A stretch of DNA of 29,608 nucleotides from RGIG9079 sp964567845 (GTDB lineage Bacteria; Bacteroidota; Bacteroidia; Bacteroidales; Marinifilaceae): the NCBI GenBank assembly GCA_964567845.1, contig CAZMOG010000018.1, forward strand, positions 1 through 29,608, in the 5' to 3' direction. The notes beneath the pieces were generated by a model. It was not told the origin of the DNA, made no database searches, and saw only the letters and a program-made list of their open reading frames with translations. How positions within the stretch are numbered: position 1 is the stretch's first letter; every line of letters starts with the position of its first letter. Below are positions 24,532 through 29,608 of this stretch, in pieces. A program made the position numbers and the translations under genes.

Positions 24532-25302
24532 ATGGTAAGTAAGAACGTAACAAAATTAGTCCAAAACCTTGAAAAAAAGAAATTCAGGGATAAATATAAA
24601 TTATTTAAAATCGAAGGCGAGAAGATGGTCGAGGAACTTCTACGCTCCGAGTTTAAAATTGAATATCTGTTCGCATTGGAAGAGTGGGCAAATGCAAATT
24701 CTAAAAAACTGAATTTCAAAGGATTGCAAATTGTTACCGAGAACGAAATGAAGAGCCTTTCCGATTTTCAATCTCTTCCCAAAGTATTGGCGGTTGCACA
24801 TATTCCGGAAGCAATAACACCAAAAGTCGAGACAATCCGTAAAGAGCTGATATTACTGCTTAACGGAATTCAGGACCCCGGTAATTTAGGAACCATATTC
24901 AGAGTATCGGATTGGTTTGGAATAAAACATATTGTGTGCGATAAAGATTGTGCAAGCATATACAACTCCAAGGCAGTACAAGCCAGTATGGGGGCAATAT
25001 TCAGGGTAAAACCAATATACGTTGCCAATGGTGCAACATGGTTATCAAGCCACAAGAATAAAGAATTCAAAAGTTACGGAACATTCCTTGAGGGGCAAAA
25101 CATATACAAAACCGAATTGCCTGATTGCGGAGTAATTGTTATGGGGAATGAGGGACATGGCATTAGCCAAGAGATTGAAAATGTGACCGATACAAAAATT
25201 ACAATTCCAAGCTTTTCCAATAGCGAGTTTCACTCGGAATCGCTCAACGTTGGTGTTGCTACGGGAATTATCCTTTCAGAATTTAAACGAGGAACAAAAT
25301 GA
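24532..25302 (+). CDS. TrmH/SpoU-family RNA 2'-O-methyltransferase
   Basis: A 256-aa SPOUT-class methyltransferase. The N-terminal substrate-binding part (about 1-95) includes the FKIEGEKMVEELL motif of the SpoU substrate-binding domain. The C-terminal trefoil-knot catalytic domain carries motif 1 QDPGNLGTIFR (114-124, Asn118 and Arg124), motif 2 IVMGNEGHGIS (202-211) and motif 3 SESLNVGVATGI (235-246), all intact. Members methylate ribose of a tRNA or rRNA nucleotide using AdoMet; whether this one is RlmB-like (23S rRNA) or TrmH-like cannot be told. Divergent from the TamL-like gene, with a probable promoter between. The stop codon lies in the loop of the terminator hairpin. Confidence 0.93.
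   Translation: MVSKNVTKLVQNLEKKKFRDKYKLFKIEGEKMVEELLRSEFKIEYLFALEEWANANSKKLNFKGLQIVTENEMKSLSDFQSLPKVLAVAHIPEAITPKVETIRKELILLLNGIQDPGNLGTIFRVSDWFGIKHIVCDKDCASIYNSKAVQASMGAIFRVKPIYVANGATWLSSHKNKEFKSYGTFLEGQNIYKTELPDCGVIVMGNEGHGISQEIENVTDTKITIPSFSNSEFHSESLNVGVATGIILSEFKRGTK
24551..24558 (-). promoter_or_regulatory. Putative -7 element of the TamL-like operon
   Basis: On the minus strand TAATTTTG (24551-24558) fits TAnnTTTG and has TTTC (24579-24582) 20 nt upstream. It lies inside the start of the divergent methyltransferase gene. The start near 24545 would fall after the ATG at 24553, supporting the TTG at 24485 as the real TamL start. Based on a short motif only. Confidence 0.35.
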
Positions 25303-25318
25303 ATTTTGTTCCTCGTTT
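25285..25318. terminator. Long perfect hairpin overlapping a stop codon
   Basis: AAACGAGGAACAAAAT (25285-25300) and its exact complement (25303-25318) flank only two bases, so a 14- to 16-bp stem is possible. The TGA stop of the methyltransferase gene (25300-25302) is at its tip, and the last five codons form the left arm. Between convergent genes; a short T run (25321-25324) follows on the plus strand. Confidence 0.75.
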
Positions 25319-25351
25319 CATTTTGGTATTTACCAACCCCCACTGGAGTAA

Positions 25352-25888
25352 TTAGAAAATCTTAAATCCCACCGTCAAATTAACGCCTTTACCCTTCTCA
25401 ACGCCATCGCCGGTCTTTCCAATTGCGAACTTATAATCCAAATCACAGGTAATCTTCCATACATCAACTCCGACACCCACTCTACCATTCCACGCAAGTT
25501 TCTTCATTACATCCTCCCAAGCACCCTTTGCATCCTTAGCCAGAAAATCAGCCTCAGGTCCGATAAATCCACGAAGTTTCACAACTTTGGCATCTATGAT
25601 GTGATATCCAACCATAACGGGAACCTGTATGTAATTAATCTTTTGATCCGAATCGGAAGCGCCCTTCATAAAGGCATAATTAACACCCGGCTCAACATAC
25701 AATTTCTTCAAATTGATTCGAGCAAATGCACCAATGGCAAAACCATTTGCATCTCTTTTCAGGTTTGTCTCCTTGAACTTCAAATTTGAATATGCCCAAC
25801 CGGCACGCACTCCGATATTTACCGGCTTCTGCGCAAATGCGCCTACTGAAATCAAACAGCAGAATAACGCAATGATTACTTTCTTCAT
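25352..25888 (-). CDS. Small outer-membrane beta-barrel protein
   Basis: A 178-aa exported protein. A signal peptide (MKKVIIALFC... cleavage GAFA/QKP near residue 19) is followed by about eight amphipathic beta strands: VNIGVRAGWAYSNLK, FAIGAFARINLKKLYVEPGVNYAF, IQVPVMVGYHII, VKLRGFIGPEADF, GRVGVGVDVW and a final strand VNLTVGFKIF ending in Phe, the usual recognition residue for the Bam machinery. This is the OMP_b-brl_2/porin-family pattern common in Bacteroidetes. No ligand or partner is indicated. It is transcribed divergently from the methionine synthase gene, with a probable -7 element at 25934. Confidence 0.88.
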   Translation of the reverse strand: MKKVIIALFCCLISVGAFAQKPVNIGVRAGWAYSNLKFKETNLKRDANGFAIGAFARINLKKLYVEPGVNYAFMKGASDSDQKINYIQVPVMVGYHIIDAKVVKLRGFIGPEADFLAKDAKGAWEDVMKKLAWNGRVGVGVDVWKITCDLDYKFAIGKTGDGVEKGKGVNLTVGFKIF

Positions 25889-25933
25889 GTCGTTTCTATT
25901 TAAATTGTTAATACTTTATCCTTTGTAGCATTA

Positions 25934-25941
25934 CAAATTTA
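25934..25941 (-). promoter_or_regulatory. Putative -7 element of the outer-membrane protein gene
   Basis: On the minus strand TAAATTTG fits TAnnTTTG; TGTG at 25962-25965, 20 nt upstream, is a three-of-four -33. The predicted start is near 25928, about 40 nt before the ATG. Confidence 0.45.
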
Positions 25942-25953
25942 ATGATTTATTTA

Positions 25954-25961
25954 TAATTTTG
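25954..25961 (+). promoter_or_regulatory. Putative -7 element of metH
   Basis: TAATTTTG fits TAnnTTTG, with a start expected near 25967. The nearest TTTG upstream (25922-25925) is 28 nt away, too far for the consensus, so the -33 contact is weak. Confidence 0.4.
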
Positions 25962-26014
25962 CACACACATTTACTAAAGTATACCATTTTTATTGAAAAA
26001 AGTTTTTGGCTGTG

Positions 26015-29000
26015 ATGATAAATAAGTTATTGGCTCAAAGAATTCTTATTCTCGACGGAGCAATGGGAACTGCCATTCAGGTTTTAGGACTTACCGAAGC
26101 AGATTATCGTGGCAATATATTTGCAACATGTAATACCCAACTACAGGGCAATAATGATATTCTCAATCTGACAGCCCCACAAGTTATTCAGAATATTCAC
26201 AACCGCTATATTCAGGCAGGAGCCGATATAATTTCAACCAACACATTCAATGCCAATGCCATATCGCAAAATGAATATGGTTGCGCAGATTATGTTGAGC
26301 AGATTAATATTTGCGGAGCACAGATTGCACGTCAATGTGCGGACAACTGCACCGAACGTAAGATTTTTGTGGCAGGAAGCATGGGACCGACAGGAAAGAC
26401 TTTGTCTCTATCGCCCGACATTAACCGCCCTGAATTCAGAGCGACCGACTTCGACACAATGAGCAATGCCTACTACACTCAGGCAAAGGCACTTGTAAAG
26501 GGAGGTGTGGATCTGCTTCTACTTGAAACCTGTTTCGACGCTCTGAACACAAAAGCGGCACTGTACGCAATACAGCAACTCAATAATGAATTGAACCGCA
26601 CCATTCCCGTAATGGTTTCGGTTACAATAAATGACAAGAGCGGCAGAACCTTAACCGGAGCAACACTTGAAGCATTCTATACTGCCATAAAACACTACCC
26701 TATTCTCTCGTTTGGTCTGAACTGTTCATTTGGAGTAACAGAGTTGCGCCCATTTATAGAGCGTATTTCTGAGATTGTTGATTGTTATGTCAGCATACAC
26801 CCCAATGCCGGATTACCCAACGAAATGGGCGAATACGACGAAGCTCCCTACCACACCGCCACACACCTTAAGGCCATGGCACAAGCCGGCCTGATAAACA
26901 TTGCCGGCGGATGCTGCGGAACCACATTTGAACACATCAAAGCGATTGCCAAGGCGCTTAAAGAGGTGAAGCCTCGCCCATTGAAAAACCAAGCGGAGCA
27001 ATTGAGTGTAAGTGGATTGGAGCGCGTTATAGTTGACAAGGAGCAGTACAATTTCACCAACATAGGCGAGCGCACAAATGTTGCCGGTTCACGCAAATTT
27101 GCCCGTCTGATTAGCGAAAAGAGCTATGAAGAGGCAGCACAGATTGCAGCTAAGCAGATCGAGGATGGAGCCTCGATTATCGACATCAATATGGATGACT
27201 CCATGCTCGACAGTGCCATAGAGATGGCCAACTTTACCCGATATATCAGCAATGACCCTCTAATTGCAAAGGCTGCGGTTATGATTGACTCGTCGGACTG
27301 GAACACCGTACTTGCAGGATTGAAAAATTTGCAGGGTAAATGCATTGTAAACTCGATAAGCTTAAAAGAGGGCGAGGATTCATTTATTGCCAAAGCCGTT
27401 GAACTTAAACGATTTGGTGCAGCTGTGGTTGTCATGGCATTCGACGAAGAGGGCCAGGCCACAACATACGCAAGAAAGATTGAGATATGCGAACGAGCAT
27501 ACCATTTACTGACCGAAAAAGTTCACTTCAACCCACAAGATATAATCTTCGATGTAAATGTACTTTCGGTAGCAACCGGCATTGAGGAGCATACCAACTA
27601 TGGAGTTGACTTTATCCGTGCGGTGGAGTGGATAAAGAAGAACCTGCCCGGAGCAAAGACAAGCGGAGGAGTCTCAAATTTGTCATTCGCATTCCGCGGA
27701 AACAATGTGGTGCGCGAGGCAATGCACTCGGTATTCTTGTACCATGCCATCAAGGCAGGTTTGGATATGGCCATTGTAAATCCCTCACTGTTACAGATAT
27801 ATGACGAAATCGAGACAACACTTTTAAAGGCTGTCGAGAATGTAATATTGAACAGATCGGCACAGGCAACCGAAACTCTCATTGCTATGGCCGAGAAAAT
27901 CAAAGAGCAAACCACGCAAGAAGGTGCTCCCGAAAAGGCTACAGAACCTACCAATCTTTCAATCGAAGAACGTTTGGCACACGCTCTTTGCAAAGGAAAA
28001 ACCGAAACGCTTCAAGCAGATTTGATTGAGGCGCTTAACGCGAACCAAAACAATCCCGTTGCGGTTATCGAAGGCCCCTTGATGCAGGGGATGGAGCTGG
28101 TTGGCACACTGTTCGGACAGGGCAAAATGTTTCTGCCTCAGGTTGTAAAATCGGCAAAGGTAATGAAACAGGCTGTTGAAATTCTGCAACCCTATATCAA
28201 TGCCCAAAATATCTCTGAAACAGAAATTCAACGTCCAAAAGTGGTAATTGCAACCGCCAAAGGCGATGTTCACGACATAGGTAAAAACATTGTTGCCATT
28301 GTACTGGAATGCAACAACTTCCAGGTAATCGACTTGGGAGTTATGGTTGATAACAAAACCATTATCGATACCATAAAGGCCGAGAATCCCGCCATTGTGG
28401 GAATCAGCGGACTTATCACTCCATCATTAAAAGAGATGGAGACACTATGCTCAATGATGGAGAGCGAGGGGCTTGAAATTCCGCTAATCGTTGGTGGAGC
28501 AACCACATCGGAGGTGCATACCGCAGTAAAACTTGCACCACTCTACAACCATGCTGTAATTTATGGTGGCGATGCCTCGCGCACATCGGTAATAGCCAAG
28601 AAATTACTCACATCGCCCGCACAAACCATTGCTGAAATCAAGCAGAGACAAGAGGAGGTTCGCACTATCTACTACACGAAAGATAGAGAGGAACAGAGTT
28701 TGGAGTATGCCACAGCACACGCTCCTATTTTGGAAATTCCAACAGAACATCCGTCATGCTCAGAGCTTAAATCAAGGGTTCCGGCCCTACCAAACGTTGA
28801 ACAAATTGCAGAACGAATAGATTGGTTACAATTTATGCTCTTCTGGGGATACAAAGGGGCCTCGCTCGAAAAAATTTTAGAGAATGAATCGGCTTGCGAA
28901 ACATACAACAATGCGCAACAGATTCTCAAAGAGATTATTGCCGATGGCTCTATCAGCGTAAATTACGCCATAGAGATTCTCAACGCACATAAGGAGCAGA

Positions 29001-29422
29001 ACTCTATAGTATTTGAGAATGGCACAACCATGCCAATACAGAGAAGTTTAAGTGCTAAAGATAACTTTATATCATTGGTAGATTATCTGCCTACAGACAG
29101 AGAGATTCCTGTGGGTGTTTTCTGTGTAACTGCAAAAGATACTCACCACCATTGCGCCTGCAAATCGTATAGCCACCTAATGCGACAGGCTCTTTGCGCC
29201 CGTCTTGCCGAGGCAACAACGGCATGGCTGCATGAAACTATCTACAAAGGAGTTAACTCTATGCGCCCTGCATTCGGCTACCCGATGTGTCCCGACCATT
29301 CGCTGAAACGCATTGCCTTTAATATACTTAATGCCGAAGCGCAACTTGGTGTAAGTTTAACAGAGTCATTTGCCATAACCCCCTCAACCTCAACCTGTGG
29401 CTTGTTTGTGATTAAGGGGTGA
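26015..29422 (+). CDS. metH: Cobalamin-dependent methionine synthase
   Basis: A 1135-aa protein from the ATG at 26015; a TTG three codons upstream is less likely. It transfers a methyl group from 5-methyltetrahydrofolate to homocysteine through B12. Domains in order: homocysteine-binding barrel (about 1-320; zinc ligands Cys237 in LNCSFG and Cys300/Cys301 in GGCCGTT), pterin-binding barrel (about 335-600; FTNIGERTNVAGS), cap helices (about 635-725), B12 domain (about 730-870; GDVHDIGKNIV with axial His753) and a reactivation domain (about 895-1135; SMRPAFGYPMCPDH). The protein ends shortly after LTESFAITPS and lacks the roughly 50-residue tail seen in E. coli MetH. No B12 riboswitch was recognised in the 126-nt upstream gap. 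Single-gene unit convergent with a DUF1573-like gene. Confidence 0.96.
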   Translation: MINKLLAQRILILDGAMGTAIQVLGLTEADYRGNIFATCNTQLQGNNDILNLTAPQVIQNIHNRYIQAGADIISTNTFNANAISQNEYGCADYVEQINICGAQIARQCADNCTERKIFVAGSMGPTGKTLSLSPDINRPEFRATDFDTMSNAYYTQAKALVKGGVDLLLLETCFDALNTKAALYAIQQLNNELNRTIPVMVSVTINDKSGRTLTGATLEAFYTAIKHYPILSFGLNCSFGVTELRPFIERISEIVDCYVSIHPNAGLPNEMGEYDEAPYHTATHLKAMAQAGLINIAGGCCGTTFEHIKAIAKALKEVKPRPLKNQAEQLSVSGLERVIVDKEQYNFTNIGERTNVAGSRKFARLISEKSYEEAAQIAAKQIEDGASIIDINMDDSMLDSAIEMANFTRYISNDPLIAKAAVMIDSSDWNTVLAGLKNLQGKCIVNSISLKEGEDSFIAKAVELKRFGAAVVVMAFDEEGQATTYARKIEICERAYHLLTEKVHFNPQDIIFDVNVLSVATGIEEHTNYGVDFIRAVEWIKKNLPGAKTSGGVSNLSFAFRGNNVVREAMHSVFLYHAIKAGLDMAIVNPSLLQIYDEIETTLLKAVENVILNRSAQATETLIAMAEKIKEQTTQEGAPEKATEPTNLSIEERLAHALCKGKTETLQADLIEALNANQNNPVAVIEGPLMQGMELVGTLFGQGKMFLPQVVKSAKVMKQAVEILQPYINAQNISETEIQRPKVVIATAKGDVHDIGKNIVAIVLECNNFQVIDLGVMVDNKTIIDTIKAENPAIVGISGLITPSLKEMETLCSMMESEGLEIPLIVGGATTSEVHTAVKLAPLYNHAVIYGGDASRTSVIAKKLLTSPAQTIAEIKQRQEEVRTIYYTKDREEQSLEYATAHAPILEIPTEHPSCSELKSRVPALPNVEQIAERIDWLQFMLFWGYKGASLEKILENESACETYNNAQQILKEIIADGSISVNYAIEILNAHKEQNSIVFENGTTMPIQRSLSAKDNFISLVDYLPTDREIPVGVFCVTAKDTHHHCACKSYSHLMRQALCARLAEATTAWLHETIYKGVNSMRPAFGYPMCPDHSLKRIAFNILNAEAQLGVSLTESFAITPSTSTCGLFVIKG

Positions 29423-29441
29423 GTAACATCATTCACAAACA
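29403..29441. terminator. Inverted repeat spanning two convergent stop codons
   Basis: TGTTTGTGA (29403-29411) pairs with TCACAAACA (29433-29441). The stop codons of metH (29420-29422) and of the convergent gene (29429-29431) both lie in its loop. There is no T run on either side, so a role in termination is only suggested by position. Confidence 0.3.
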
Positions 29442-29608
29442 TTACTATATATAGTAATTAACTCAGGTAAAGATGATTGATTATGCCAAACCTTAAATTG
29501 AAGTATTCTTTCCCCAACCGCATCTGGTATATATTTAACTATAATATTACTCCTTTCTAAAGGAACTAATTCACTGCTTAAGAATTCTACACTAGCGCAA
29601 TCACATGA
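29429..29608 (-). CDS. 3' end of a DUF1573-like gene (partial)
   Basis: An open frame of 59 codons on the minus strand, running off the window edge and stopping with TGA at 29429-29431. The visible residues start SCDCASVEFLSSELVP, then NIIVKYIPDAVGERILQFKV and end LPELITIYSNVCE. This fits the C-terminal half of a DUF1573/Ig-like beta-sandwich: a C-x-C-x-x-x near the start, then the 'v-y-p...G-f...i-v-N...p-x-L-x-I' strand series. DUF1573 proteins are usually exported lipoproteins of unknown function in Bacteroidetes. Start, signal peptide and total length cannot be seen. The gene is convergent with metH and 6 nt away from it. Confidence 0.65.
   Translation of the reverse strand, partial: SCDCASVEFLSSELVPLERSNIIVKYIPDAVGERILQFKVWHNQSSLPELITIYSNVCE

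Noticed and set aside
25889..26014. Possible cobalamin riboswitch before metH
   Set aside because: The 126-nt gap is too short, is taken up by two divergent promoter elements, and shows no B12-box-like sequence that I recognise.
27124..27462. A 112-aa antisense open frame within metH
   Set aside because: It lies wholly inside a strongly conserved enzyme domain on the other strand.
29441..29458. An 18-bp A/T-rich perfect palindrome (ATTACTATA and its complement)
   Set aside because: It lies inside the coding end of the partial gene, is nearly all A and T, and has no T run, so chance is likely.

Overview
The window looks like a chromosomal segment of an AT-rich, probably gut- or rumen-type Bacteroidales bacterium. 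The evidence is a SusC/SusD pair with trailing surface lipoproteins, several promoters of the Bacteroidetes form (TTTG, 19-21 nt, TAnnTTTG), the near absence of Shine-Dalgarno sequences, and a meso-diaminopimelate dehydrogenase. No phage, transposon, CRISPR or plasmid gene was seen.

Layout. (1) 83-10649, minus strand: a six-gene glycan-uptake operon reading susC, susD, fasciclin-like lipoprotein, DUF5007-like lipoprotein, Ig-like/DUF4859-like lipoprotein, and a large FN3/BACON/DUF4859-like lipoprotein, ending at a hairpin at 15-54. It encodes no catalytic enzyme. (2) 10650-11195: a long susC leader with a consensus promoter about 410 nt upstream, a tiny ORF and a GC-only palindrome. (3) 11162-11590, minus: a stable-RNA operon made of SRP RNA and three threonine tRNAs, with a consensus promoter and a terminator. 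(4) 11692-13909: an unrecognised small gene convergent with a three-gene housekeeping operon (YciO-type protein, DUF5063, DEDDy exonuclease). (5) 13973-18780, plus: a four-gene secreted-enzyme operon (DUF4861, DUF2264, BNR_4 beta-propeller, GH105) that fires from a palindromic divergent promoter and ends at a very strong bidirectional terminator. (6) 18829-24487, minus: an envelope cluster (TamL-like Omp85 lipoprotein, NarL-type histidine kinase and response regulator, sugar-1-phosphate nucleotidyltransferase, Ddh). (7) 24532-25302: a TrmH-family RNA methyltransferase. (8) 25352-25888: a small outer-membrane barrel protein. (9) 26015-29422: cobalamin-dependent methionine synthase. (10) 29429-29608: the 3' end of a DUF1573-like gene running off the window.

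How the parts fit. Regions 1 and 5 together look like one polysaccharide utilisation locus split by housekeeping genes. The lipoproteins and SusCD would bind and import a glycan. The propeller protein carries a His pair spaced as in PL24/PL25-type uronate lyases (from memory). GH105 would remove the 4,5-unsaturated uronic acid that a lyase leaves, and the DUF2264 protein may act on glucuronides. Rhamnose-glucuronate linkages, as in arabinogalactan-protein caps or ulvan, are the most economical substrate guess; the absence of a sulfatase argues mildly against ulvan. This is inference. Substrate and catalysis are not shown by the sequence.
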